DNA from: Bartonella kosoyi
GTDB taxonomy: Bacteria; Pseudomonadota; Alphaproteobacteria; Rhizobiales; Rhizobiaceae
Assembly: GCF_003606325.2 (NCBI RefSeq)
Contig: NZ_CP031843.2
Location: 1,999,501 to 2,063,500 of the forward strand
Direction: 5' to 3'
DNA: 64,000 nucleotides
This document shows positions 37,447-46,696 of this stretch, one piece after another; position 1 is the stretch's first letter, and each line of letters begins with the position of its first letter. The position numbers and the translations under genes are program-made. Below the pieces are notes generated by a model, which was not told where the DNA came from, ran no database searches, and was given only the letters and a program-made list of their open reading frames with translations.

Positions 37447-39870
37447 ATGTGTAAGAAATATATTTATAAAAAAAATTTTTTGTTATGTACAATTGCTGGA
37501 ACTTTCATTTTTTCTTATTTTGCTCCAACTTATGCAAATATACAACCTCCTGAGGTTTCTACAGTCCAAGTAGTTAATGGAGAAGAGAAAAACCTTAATA
37601 ACGTTTTTGTTCGTGGGAAGTATGATGCTGTAGTTGCTAAGGAAGGTCAGGTTACCATTGAAAATTCAATAATGCACTCAGGATTTACTTTGCTTTCCGC
37701 AACATCAGGTGGTCGAATTAATGCTAAAGGAATTGTGGGGAGAGCAAACGAGCGTGGCTTGTCTCTCACAAACGGCATAATCCATGTTGAAGATTCAGCC
37801 TTAAATATTGTAGGCCACAGCAAAGTCTACGGTATCAATTTTGGTTATATTCTAAGCTCTACAATAAAAGAAGGACAAGAAGTTGTAAACAAAGCCATTC
37901 TTAATAATACCAAACTTCTTGTAGAAAATGGTGTAGGTATTTTCGGCCCTTATTATTCCAAAGCTGTTGCTAATGCGGTATCCCTTAAAAACTCAGAAAT
38001 TCGTTCTGATATGTTATTAAAAAACGAAGGCTCACCGTTCACCACAATTGGACCAACTACTTTTACATTAGACGCTGACAATTCAATTATGGAAGGAAGA
38101 GCTAAAACGCTTCCTCAAAATACAACGGTCTTCACCCTAAACAATAACAGCAAGTGGCATTTAAAAATTAGTCTATTTGAATTGGAAAATAGTTTTAGTA
38201 TATTTGATTACAAGCTTCTTGATCTTAAGCAACGAGCACAATCCGTTGTTTCAGTCCTAAACCTTAACAATAGCTCTATCCTATTTGATGCACCACATGA
38301 ACTAGTACACGGTCATTATCAAACCTTGCATGTAGGAAAATACCCACAAAAAGAAGAACAAAACAGAAGCTCCAATGCAACAGCAGTTTACAATGCAACA
38401 GGCAACGCAAGGATTTACTTTAATACAGAATGGAGTGATGGTCTTAAAAAAGAACAACAAAAAACTGACCGTGTTCTCGTTCATGGTGACGTCTCAGGTA
38501 TAACAACGATCTACTTTAACAATCTTTCAAAGCGTGTATCCTCTAATGAGGAATCAGAAGAAAAAAAATCTATTCCTTTGAATGTGCGTGGGCTCTCACT
38601 CATTCAAGTTTCTGGACAAGCCAATGAGAATTCCTTCAAACTTTCCCATGGCTACACCACATTGGGGGGCTTACCTTATAAATATATACTCAATGGCTAT
38701 GGACCAACATCCAGCCGTGGAAAAGCCGATAGGGCACAAAGTCATTTAAGCGGAATATCACAAGAATCACAACAGAAAGATGTGCAAAATACCAATGCAT
38801 CATCCCCTGGAAAAGAAAACAACAGGCAAGCTCCCTTGGAAGAAAATGAGAATTTCTGGGATTTCCGCTTGCAAAGTGCAACTCTCGATGAAGAAGGAAA
38901 AATCGAAGCTCTTGTTCCCCAAATGGCAAGCTATTTGGTCATGTCTCACGCTCTATTCTCTTCTGGACTTTCTGATGTAAGCAATCAAAATACACTGTTA
39001 GATAATATGCACTCAACAGTTTTTGGATTAGAAGCTCATAAAAAGAAAGGGATTTTCTTATCAACTTATGGCAACAAGGTGACGTTATCTTCCCATCGTA
39101 GTCCATTGGAATATGGTTATGGTGCGGATGTTCGTTATGCTGCTTTACAAGCAGGCATGACATTAGCAACGCTAGAAAATCAAAACTTAACCGCAAATTT
39201 CGGTCTTTTAGGCACCTATGGAAAGCTTTCTTTTACGCCAAAGGATATGGACGGTTCTGATAAAAGCACACTGGATAAATGGTCCTTGACAGCCTATGGG
39301 AATCTCCACCATGATAATGGTTTTTATGTTAATGCACTTTTCTCATACGGCATTTTAAACGGATATATTACAACAGCTCTTATCGGCAACACCACAGAGT
39401 TAAAAAATACGGATACATTAAATATATCGGCAACCGTTGGGCAAAAACTAGCAACCGGTGTTGAAGGATTGGCCTTTGAACCGCAGGCACAGCTTATTTA
39501 TCAACATGTTGCATTTGGCACGCTTTCGGATATCGATGGCTTCCAAGTTAATATCCAGACTCCTCATCAATGGTTGGTGCGTATTGGAGGGCGTTTAACA
39601 AAAACGGTACTTCCTATTGAAAACGATCGTGTTCTTTCTTTTTACGGTAAATTAAACGTCATCAAAGCTGTTGGAGAGAAAAAGACGATCGATATTGTTA
39701 AACCCTTCCATCTTGATTCTATGGGCTCTTCCCTTGAAGGAGGACTTGGCATTAATGCGCAACTTTCCAAAAATATTGCCCTTCATGCTGATGTTAATTA
39801 TCAACATAAACTCCAAAAAGCTGGGATCTCTGGAATGAATTTTTCCGGTGGGGTGCATTATCGCTTTTAG
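37447..39870 (+). CDS. Autotransporter (third of the tandem group)
   Basis: 807 residues, the closest paralogue of the preceding gene. Signal peptide 1-32. Short beta-helix passenger with VLVHGDVSGIT (about 344), LIQVSGQANENSFKL (about 387) and FWDFRLQSATLDEEGK (about 470). The barrel runs from about 495, ending MNFSGGVHYRF. The upstream promoter, leader and first 30 codons are nearly identical to the previous gene, which points to a recent tandem duplication or gene conversion of the 5' part. An outer-membrane adhesin role is inferred from the family. Confidence 0.92.
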   Translation: MCKKYIYKKNFLLCTIAGTFIFSYFAPTYANIQPPEVSTVQVVNGEEKNLNNVFVRGKYDAVVAKEGQVTIENSIMHSGFTLLSATSGGRINAKGIVGRANERGLSLTNGIIHVEDSALNIVGHSKVYGINFGYILSSTIKEGQEVVNKAILNNTKLLVENGVGIFGPYYSKAVANAVSLKNSEIRSDMLLKNEGSPFTTIGPTTFTLDADNSIMEGRAKTLPQNTTVFTLNNNSKWHLKISLFELENSFSIFDYKLLDLKQRAQSVVSVLNLNNSSILFDAPHELVHGHYQTLHVGKYPQKEEQNRSSNATAVYNATGNARIYFNTEWSDGLKKEQQKTDRVLVHGDVSGITTIYFNNLSKRVSSNEESEEKKSIPLNVRGLSLIQVSGQANENSFKLSHGYTTLGGLPYKYILNGYGPTSSRGKADRAQSHLSGISQESQQKDVQNTNASSPGKENNRQAPLEENENFWDFRLQSATLDEEGKIEALVPQMASYLVMSHALFSSGLSDVSNQNTLLDNMHSTVFGLEAHKKKGIFLSTYGNKVTLSSHRSPLEYGYGADVRYAALQAGMTLATLENQNLTANFGLLGTYGKLSFTPKDMDGSDKSTLDKWSLTAYGNLHHDNGFYVNALFSYGILNGYITTALIGNTTELKNTDTLNISATVGQKLATGVEGLAFEPQAQLIYQHVAFGTLSDIDGFQVNIQTPHQWLVRIGGRLTKTVLPIENDRVLSFYGKLNVIKAVGEKKTIDIVKPFHLDSMGSSLEGGLGINAQLSKNIALHADVNYQHKLQKAGISGMNFSGGVHYRF

Positions 39871-39895
39871 AAATCTTAGCTTTCACTTTTGACAC

Positions 39896-39933
39896 ATAAG
39901 CAGCGCTGAAGTGTAAGCAGTGCTGCTTATTTT
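39896..39933 (+). terminator. Terminator of the third tandem autotransporter gene
   Basis: ATAAGCAGC (39896-39904) pairs with GCTGCTTAT (39922-39930), followed by TTT. The loop is larger than in the neighbouring terminators. Confidence 0.6.
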
Positions 39934-40019
39934 GACACATTCCCCAAAAAAATTGTGATGCGTCAAAGAGTGGTTCATTTTTTATCAAAACAAATGAAAA
40001 TATCTTAAGGAACATCTCT

Positions 40020-41678
40020 ATGCATAAGAATCTTTTGTTATGTACAGCCGCTTGTGCTTTGTTTTTTTCTTCTTTTACCTTCACATCGATCAGTACCGCC
40101 TCTGGCCTAACCCCTGAAACACGCCATGCTCTTGAAGAAATTATCAAATTACCTCAACAATATCGCTATACCAATGCATCCTCTCTTAACATACGCCACC
40201 AAAATACTTCAAACACCAATGGAATAACCAACGTAGAGAGAAAAGGATCCTCTCTTACTCATAAAGAGGATAAACACCCTGTTATTGATTCCAGCACAAG
40301 ACAAAAACGTAGTAGTAATCTATTACCATCCGCTAATGTTGTTTCACAACACAAGGACAATTCATCCTTAAGAACAGGTTATGAAATTACACAACCTGAA
40401 ATAAACAAAAATGCGCAATCTGATATGGAGCCCAAGACGAACACTGCTTCCTCAACATTGAAAACGGCTCTTAACACGTCCACAGAAACTCATGTGAAAT
40501 TGCCCACAAAGATTGATAGCATCCCCACCGCTAATGCCGAGAGCACGTATAAACTTACAGATGGTAAAGCATCAGAAGCTTCTTCTTTTCTCGATGAAGC
40601 AGTAGACAGCAAAACACTGACACCACAAATAGAAAACTCTTTAATCATGCCTATCGCGATGTTTGCTGTTGGGATTTCTGATGCCAACAATCAAAATATC
40701 TTGTTAGACAATATGCAAATAACAATGTTTGAACCCAAAAATTATCCAGAGAAAAGCATTTTCTTATCGACTTATGGCAATAAGAATACGTTTTTCTCCC
40801 GCATTCAAACAGAACAAGATAGCGCTCAAACAAAACAAGATAGTGTTCAAATAGAACAAGTTGAAGTTCAAGCAGAACGAGATGAAAATCAAGAAAAACA
40901 AGAAGATGTTCAAACAAAACAGGAGAGCGTTCATGCCGATATTCGCTATGCTGCATTACAAGCAGGGGCAATATTAGTAGCGTTAGAGCACCAGAATATC
41001 AGCACCAATTTTGGTTTTTTCGGCACCTATGGGAAATTGTCTTTTGCTCCTAAAAATACAGAAAGCTCTCATAAGAATATGTTTGATAAATGGTCACTCA
41101 CCGCATATGGAAACATTCAGCATGACAGTGGCATCTATGCAAGTGGCTTTCTCTCTTATGGAATTTTAAAGGAAAATATGAGCAAAGATTTCATCAAAGA
41201 TACCCCAAAAATGAATAATAGTAAAATATTAGGGGCTGCTGCAACTGTTGGTCAAAAGCTATTAACCAGTTTTGAAGGTGTCATCTTAGAACCGCAAGCA
41301 CAACTTGTTTATCAGCGTCTCATACTTGGTTCTCCCTCAGATAGCATCTCTTCCTCAACTGACAGCTCTTCTTCAGATGACGATAACTCTAAAATAAACA
41401 TAAGCAAACCTGATCAATGGTTGCTGCGTATTGGCGGGCGTTTGACACAAAATAAAGGCCATGCCCTTTCCTTCTATGGCAAACTAAACATGATCAAAAC
41501 TTTTAGTAAAAATTTTCAGCTCGCTGCGATGGGATCTTTAGTTGAAGGTGGTTTTGGTATTCACGCGCACTTATCGCCAAATATCGAGCTTCATAGTGAC
41601 CTGAGTTATCAACATAAATTCAAAAAAGTTGGCATCTCTGGAATAAATATTTCTGCTGGTATGCGCTATCACTTTTAA
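40020..41678 (+). CDS. Reduced autotransporter without beta-helix passenger
   Basis: 552 residues. Signal peptide about 1-27. Instead of beta-helix rungs, residues 30-200 are low-complexity (Ser, Thr, Asn, Lys) and the marks HGDVSG, IQVSGKA and FWDFRL are missing. The barrel (about 200-552) is recognisable by SDANNQNILLDNMQ, KWSLTAYGNIQHDSG and QWLLRIGGRLT, and ends NISAGMRYHF. It carries an extra Glu/Gln-rich repeat (EQDSAQTKQDSVQ-like units, about residues 262-305) where paralogues have a short loop, and a Ser/Asp-rich insert near 440. It may be a barrel with surface loops as its only exposed part, or a decaying gene that is still open. It lies 149 bases after its neighbour and lacks the shared promoter block. 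Confidence 0.85.
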   Translation: MHKNLLLCTAACALFFSSFTFTSISTASGLTPETRHALEEIIKLPQQYRYTNASSLNIRHQNTSNTNGITNVERKGSSLTHKEDKHPVIDSSTRQKRSSNLLPSANVVSQHKDNSSLRTGYEITQPEINKNAQSDMEPKTNTASSTLKTALNTSTETHVKLPTKIDSIPTANAESTYKLTDGKASEASSFLDEAVDSKTLTPQIENSLIMPIAMFAVGISDANNQNILLDNMQITMFEPKNYPEKSIFLSTYGNKNTFFSRIQTEQDSAQTKQDSVQIEQVEVQAERDENQEKQEDVQTKQESVHADIRYAALQAGAILVALEHQNISTNFGFFGTYGKLSFAPKNTESSHKNMFDKWSLTAYGNIQHDSGIYASGFLSYGILKENMSKDFIKDTPKMNNSKILGAAATVGQKLLTSFEGVILEPQAQLVYQRLILGSPSDSISSSTDSSSSDDDNSKINISKPDQWLLRIGGRLTQNKGHALSFYGKLNMIKTFSKNFQLAAMGSLVEGGFGIHAHLSPNIELHSDLSYQHKFKKVGISGINISAGMRYHF

Positions 41679-41715
41679 AAATACTTGTATTCCATCTTGA
41701 AATATAAAGTACTCT

Positions 41716-41757
41716 CATTATTTTTCGTTTTGTCTCTTACAAAAGAGACATAATGAG
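41716..41757 (+). promoter_or_regulatory. Conserved promoter block, third copy
   Basis: TTTTTCGTTTTG, then CTTACA and GACATAATGA, aligning with the promoter parts at 34178 and 37328. The GCGCCATCAGGGG leader is absent here. Confidence 0.45.
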
Positions 41758-41808
41758 GTCAGAATTTTATATTTTATGAGAGGGGGAAATATTTAGGAAT
41801 ACATCTAT

Positions 41809-44800
41809 ATGAAAAAAAGCTTCTTACTATACACCGTTTCTGGACTTCTGTTTTATTCTTCCACTAACTTGTCTTATGCTCTTCGTAGCGTGACGCCACC
41901 AACAATAGATTCTTCTTCACGCCCTGTTCATGCTGAGTGTCCCACAAATACATCTGGAGTTTTTGACCCATATAAAGATCCATGCGATGGAATGGGAAAA
42001 CGTTATCCATCTCACCCCCCTCATTCATCTTCAGAAGCTAATGTCTCCAGTCCCTCTACAGCACCTAGTTCCTCAAGATTAACGACTGGAAATACAACTT
42101 CTTCCCCGAGTCAAAATCCCAAACACACTCGAGAAGAGATAGAAGATGTACAATCTCATACTACAACCACACAAAACACGCCTATTACACAATCTTCACC
42201 AACAGAAATGGCTTCAACAACAGGAACAGATTCAACAACAGACGTAGCCAAATCCAGAAGACGTTCAGGTGTTTCCAGCTCTTCTAGTGAAAAAACACCT
42301 TCGAATTCTGCTATCTCTTCACAATCAGAAGCAACACAATCTTCACCAAATTTACAGTCAACATCTGCAAACTCTGAATCTACAGGACCGATACTTACAA
42401 GACCAACAGTAGAGCAATCACTAACGTCTAATGCATCAGAGCTCTCAGCAATATCTGTCAGACCAGCAGCTGGAAAACTAACATCACAGGAAACATCAGA
42501 ATCTTTAAAACCAGCACCGGTGCAACCAATATCCCCCATAAAACAGTTTGAAAAGCTTGCACAAATCGAAAATATAAGTGCTGGAGTTGAGATTCAAAAC
42601 GGTAAAACTATAACTTTGCATAACAAAAAGATTCAAGACAAATGGAGTGCTTTAGATGCAGAGGGGAAAAATTCAAAAATCGAAATGAATGGGGGAAGTG
42701 TTGATGCTGGTTTTATTGCACTCAGTGTATCAAATGGTGGAGAAATTGAGGCCACAGATATTACGGTAACAGCAGAAACAGCTGCTTTGGTTAACATAGA
42801 AGGGATAATCAATCTTACAGATTCAAGCATCCATGTCACAGGGAAATCTGAAGCGAATGGTATTATTTTCCGCAATAATCTCTATCGTGCTCCTCAAAGG
42901 CGACATCCACGCAATGCAGAACGAAATGCCAACACCATTCAAGAACAAGATATTACCGGTAAAGTCAATCTAGAGAATACAAAGCTTTTCGTTGAAAATG
43001 GTACAGGTATCAGCCTTTATGGAACAAACACAAACGGTGTTATCAGCCTTAAAAACTCAGAAATTCATGCCGATGTTTTATCAAAAAATATAAAAAACGA
43101 AAGCGGATCCACAAACACCTTTACTCTGGTTGCGGACCACTCTTCTTTAGAAGGTCGCGTCAGAACTTCTGAGAATAATAAAACAAGTTTTGATCTAAAA
43201 GAAGGGACGAAATGGCTCTTAAAGCCCAATAAGAACACTGCAAATAATGATCGTATCTCAGAGGACGATACTATTTCGTATGACTATAGACAGTTTGGTC
43301 TTGATGAAAAATCATTCTCTAATCTTTCTGTATTGCGCCTTACCGACAGTGTCATTATGTTTGACAAGCCTATGGAAGGACATTACCAAACTTTATTTAT
43401 AGGTCCTCAACTTCGCAAAGAAGATGGAATAGCGCATACAGCAGCAGTTTATAGTGCAACAGGTGTTGCAGAGATTTATGTCAACACGCAATGGAACAAA
43501 CATTCTCCTGTCACGGAACAACAAACCGATCGCATCGTGATTAATGGTGATGTATCAGGGAATACCATTGTTCACATCAATCTCCAAGAAACAGATAAAA
43601 CGATAACCGATAGTTCTGTTGTTTGGGGAGAGCAGATGGCTCCTCTTCCTTTAGGGACACATGGGGTTTCAATCATTCAAGTTTCCGGACAAGCAAACGA
43701 AAATTCCTTTACGCTCGCCGGTAACTATATGACAATCGGTGGACAACCTTATAAATATGTGCTCAAAGGCTATAAACCTGGAACATCTCATGAAAGTCAA
43801 AGTCTTTTGGGCAAGAGTAGTAATTTCTGGGATTTCCGTTTACAAAATGCCTACATTGATAAGGATAAAAAAGTCCGAGCACTTTTACCACAGGTAGCAA
43901 ACTATTTAACCCTACCTAATACTTTATTTTCTTCTGGATTTGCTGATGTAAACAACCAAAACAGGTTGTTAGATGCGATGCGAACAGCAGTCTTTGATGC
44001 AGCAGATCATAAGCAGCATAATCTCTTTTTCTCCTCCTATGGCGAGAAAGTCACCTTATCCTCCAACCGTGGCCCCCTGCGCTATGGTTATGATGCTGAT
44101 GTGAACTATAAAGCTTTGCAATTGGGGATTATATTAGCCACCTCAGACAGCAAAGATATAAGCGCACATTTTGGTCTTTTAGGAGCATACGGAAAACTTG
44201 CCTTTACACCAAAAGAGATGCAAGATTCTGAAAAGACAACTCTTGATAAATGGTCTCTCGCCGCTTATAGCACCATCGAGCATAGCAATGGTTTATATCT
44301 CAATACACTTCTTTCTTACGGAAGGTTAAAAGGAAATGTTACCACAGCTCTTGTTGGGAATGCTGCAAAATTGGATGGAACTGAAATCCTTAATCTCTCT
44401 GCAACCATTGGTCAGAAATTAGCAACCAGCATAAAAGGGCTAGTCTTTGAACCACAAGCGCAATTGATTTATCAAAATCTCATGTTTGATATTTTCTCAG
44501 ATGCCAATGGCTTAAAAGTAGACATGGGCAATCCGCGTCAATGGTTGATCCGTTTTGGTGGACGTTTAACAAAAACGATAACAGCTGTTGAAGAAAACAA
44601 AGCTGTTTCCTTCTATGGTAAAATGAATGTGATCAGAACTTTTGGTGATGGAAAAACAATAAAAATTGCGGATACCTTTGATCTTGATCCTACGGGTTCT
44701 TCAATTGAGGGAGGCATGGGTGTGAATGCCTATCTTTCTCAAAAGATCGTGCTAAATGCCGACATTAGCTATCGGCAAAAACTGCAAAAAACCGGTGTAT

Positions 44801-44841
44801 CGGGGATCAATGTTTCTGGTGGAATACGGTATCATTTTTAA
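41809..44841 (+). CDS. Autotransporter with Ser/Thr/Pro-rich N-terminal region
   Basis: 1010 residues. Signal peptide 1-25 (MKKSFLLYTVSGLLFYSSTNLSYA). Residues 30-245 are a Ser/Thr/Pro/Gln-rich, probably extended stretch. A short beta-helix passenger begins near 260 (EIQNGKTITLHNKKIQDKW). Distal marks: INGDVSGNT (about 577), SIIQVSGQANENSFTL (about 622), FWDFRLQNAYIDKDKK (about 672). The barrel runs from about 700, ending NVSGGIRYHF. AGGA precedes the start. The Ser/Thr-rich arm could hold the beta-helix away from the surface, similar to stalk regions in other adhesins. Last gene of the tandem group, followed by a strong terminator. Confidence 0.92.
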   Translation: MKKSFLLYTVSGLLFYSSTNLSYALRSVTPPTIDSSSRPVHAECPTNTSGVFDPYKDPCDGMGKRYPSHPPHSSSEANVSSPSTAPSSSRLTTGNTTSSPSQNPKHTREEIEDVQSHTTTTQNTPITQSSPTEMASTTGTDSTTDVAKSRRRSGVSSSSSEKTPSNSAISSQSEATQSSPNLQSTSANSESTGPILTRPTVEQSLTSNASELSAISVRPAAGKLTSQETSESLKPAPVQPISPIKQFEKLAQIENISAGVEIQNGKTITLHNKKIQDKWSALDAEGKNSKIEMNGGSVDAGFIALSVSNGGEIEATDITVTAETAALVNIEGIINLTDSSIHVTGKSEANGIIFRNNLYRAPQRRHPRNAERNANTIQEQDITGKVNLENTKLFVENGTGISLYGTNTNGVISLKNSEIHADVLSKNIKNESGSTNTFTLVADHSSLEGRVRTSENNKTSFDLKEGTKWLLKPNKNTANNDRISEDDTISYDYRQFGLDEKSFSNLSVLRLTDSVIMFDKPMEGHYQTLFIGPQLRKEDGIAHTAAVYSATGVAEIYVNTQWNKHSPVTEQQTDRIVINGDVSGNTIVHINLQETDKTITDSSVVWGEQMAPLPLGTHGVSIIQVSGQANENSFTLAGNYMTIGGQPYKYVLKGYKPGTSHESQSLLGKSSNFWDFRLQNAYIDKDKKVRALLPQVANYLTLPNTLFSSGFADVNNQNRLLDAMRTAVFDAADHKQHNLFFSSYGEKVTLSSNRGPLRYGYDADVNYKALQLGIILATSDSKDISAHFGLLGAYGKLAFTPKEMQDSEKTTLDKWSLAAYSTIEHSNGLYLNTLLSYGRLKGNVTTALVGNAAKLDGTEILNLSATIGQKLATSIKGLVFEPQAQLIYQNLMFDIFSDANGLKVDMGNPRQWLIRFGGRLTKTITAVEENKAVSFYGKMNVIRTFGDGKTIKIADTFDLDPTGSSIEGGMGVNAYLSQKIVLNADISYRQKLQKTGVSGINVSGGIRYHF

Positions 44842-44865
44842 AGCAAAAGCACTTTTAACTTCAAT

Positions 44866-44902
44866 AAAATAAAAAGCAGCACAGTGTGCTGCTTTTTATT
44901 TA
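44866..44902 (+). terminator. Terminator of the last tandem autotransporter gene
   Basis: AAATAAAAAGCAGCAC-AG-TGTGCTGCTTTTTATTT, a stem of about 16 bp with a tight turn. Confidence 0.85.
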
Positions 44903-45290
44903 AACGTCTATTTTTAAAAATTCTCAAAAGCCGTTATTTTATCAAAAAACATATTGATTTATAATATTTTTTACCAATCAAACAAAAAACTAAAAAGCTT
45001 AGCATTCTCTCATGTCCAAACTGCTCATTTTTAAGCAATCAAAACGCTTTGCTTGTGCATCATAAGCCGAGAGAACTTCGATGCAGTAAAACGGTACAAA
45101 AAAAAGCATACCTCTTTATGAACCACAACAAAAAGCAACACAGGAAATTAGCAAAGTGAATCATACGACCCGCTTACTCTTTTGCTATGCACAAAAATAG
45201 CAGCTTTTGTACCACTCATGAGAGGCTTTATACACTTCAAAAAGCACCCTAGACCTCTTCATAAGCACTATTATGAAATAAGTATGCGTA

Positions 45291-45527
45291 TTGAAAAAAA
45301 TCTCTTTAAAACAAGCATATGAACGGGCAATAACAAATCTATTCTATTTTGGGTATGTTATTTTGTATGAAGCGTATCCGCTCATGAAAGCTCTACCCTA
45401 TCGTTATGATATCTCAACCGCAGCAAAAGGACAAAACAAGTCATTTTGGTTATTGATTAAGAATAGCACCGTAGGAGATGCTTTAAACTTAACAGCCAAA
45501 TTTTTCCTTTGTGAAAAGCAAGTCTGA
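45291..45527 (+). pseudogene. Degenerate copy of a dispersed sequence ahead of a Brt-like unit
   Basis: An open frame from TTG of 78 codons (KKISLKQAYERAITNLFYFGYV at the start). Related but broken sequence lies at about 47403-47510 and 59768-59960, with shared parts such as GCAT..GAAGCGT/GATGTTCACTCATGAAAGC. Two of the three copies lie before a Brt-like RNA unit. No family was recognised; it is more likely decayed than a working gene. Confidence 0.35.
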
Positions 45528-45660
45528 GAACATGAGTTGAGTGAACGCATCTTAAAAAAATTGAACGGCAAACAGTCTCTTATTCAAGAAATCTCTTCAT
45601 GCTAGAAAAACTATTTGTATTGCCAAGCTCCTAAAATTACTTTACACATTAAAAGGTGTT

Positions 45661-45683
45661 TTGGTCACATACGCAACGATCAA
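45661..45683 (+). promoter_or_regulatory. Dyad upstream of Brt-like copy 1
   Basis: TTGGTCAC-ATACGCA-ACGATCAA, an imperfect inverted repeat at the same place as the perfect ones before copies 2 and 3. Weakest of the three. Confidence 0.4.
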
Positions 45684-45689
45684 TAGGGA

Positions 45690-45880
45690 TTAAAAGCCTG
45701 AAGACTCAAACATGAATTTATCCCGCTTTGCGGGTATCCCGGAATTCCGAGAGATTTTGCACTGTCCAAGTGCTCGACGCACTAAAAGCAAAATGCTGAT
45801 TAAGCTCAGTACTTTTAGACTCCCGGAATACGCATAAGGAGGCGCTCGCAACCGGCGGTGTAAAAACACAAACCGAAGGG
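45690..45880 (+). ncRNA. Brt-like small RNA, copy 1 (degenerate)
   Basis: Shares about 190 bases with copies 2 and 3: a CCCGC-TTT-GCGGG hairpin (45722-45734), then TTCCGAGAG (45745-45753) pairing with CTCCCGGAA (45820-45828) with one broken pair, around an inner ATTTTGC/GCAAAAT stem. No XRE gene follows, unlike copies 2 and 3. The Brt RNAs described in B. henselae are ~200-base transcripts ahead of XRE-type regulators; the match here is by position and structure. The ends are estimates. Confidence 0.5.
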
Positions 45881-46131
45881 TCTCCATAACGACATTATTC
45901 ATTGGCAAAAAGCTCATTGGCAAAGAAAAATGCCCTGCATCATTTTCTGAACACTATTCAATGCACAAAATAAGCTATCCGCTTGTAAAATATTATCCTC
46001 CGGATATGGAAAGATCATAGGAACAAAAGAGCGATGCCTTCTTTAATTACATGAGAAAACACCGCCTTTGGTTAAAAAAGCTATTTTTTATTGTAAATTC
46101 CCTAAAATTACTTTATCAATTAAAAGGTGTT

Positions 46132-46154
46132 TTGGTCGTATACGTGACGACCAA
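46132..46154 (+). promoter_or_regulatory. Dyad upstream of Brt-like copy 2
   Basis: TTGGTCGT-ATACGTG-ACGACCAA, perfect 8-bp arms. Compared with copy 3, both arms changed together while the centre ATACGTG stayed the same. Possible operator for an XRE regulator. Confidence 0.55.
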
Positions 46155-46162
46155 TAGGGATT

Positions 46163-46335
46163 AAAAGCCTGAAGACTCAAACATGAATTTATCCCGCTTT
46201 GCGGATATCCCGGAATTCCGGGAGATTTTGCACTGTCCAAGTGCTCGACGCACTAAAAGCAAAATGCTGATTTGAGTTCAGTGCTTTTAACTCCCGGAAT
46301 ACCAATGCGAGGGCGCTCGCACTAGGCGGGGGCAA
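46163..46335 (+). ncRNA. Brt-like small RNA, copy 2
   Basis: Outer stem TTCCGGGAG (46216-46224) / CTCCCGGAA (46291-46299). Inner stem ATTTTGC (46225-46231) / GCAAAAT (46259-46265) enclosing CACTGTCCAAGTG. A GC-rich tail GGGCGCTCGC..GGCGGGGGC leads into the start of the XRE gene, whose ribosome site may be within the RNA's 3' part. The ends are estimates. Confidence 0.65.
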
Positions 46336-46696
46336 ATGCAAACTCAGAACCTTAATATTGATCTTTTTGTCGGCAAAAAAATTCGCTTGAAGCGAAAAAT
46401 GTTGGGAATGTCTCAAAAAACATTAGGAGATGCTTTAGGAGTAAGTTTTCAACAAATTCAAAAGTATGAAAAAGGCTTAAATCGTGTAAGCGCAGGACGT
46501 TTAAAGGAAATTTCCGATATCCTAAAAGTTCCGGTTTCCTTTTTTTTATGCGGATATTATCACAAAAGAAAACACCCCATACCCTCATGAAGAAATTGCA
46601 TCAAGCAAAGAGGAATTTTTGCCTTTAAAAAGTTTTAGAGTTCTGACCTCTGTCAAACAAAAAGCCATTTTAAAATTAATTTCTGATCAAAATTAA
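46336..46696 (+). pseudogene. XRE regulator (Trp-like) broken by a T-run frameshift
   Basis: Same protein as the intact gene at 60350: MQTQNLNIDLFVGKKIRLKRKMLGMSQ at the start, HTH_XRE at about 10-65. At 46550-46557 there are eight T where the intact copy has seven, so the frame is lost after KVPVSFF and stops at 46590. Removing one T restores the frame to the stop at 46696 (LISDQN end). The truncated form still contains a whole HTH. It could be dead, or switched by slippage in the T run. Confidence 0.75.
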
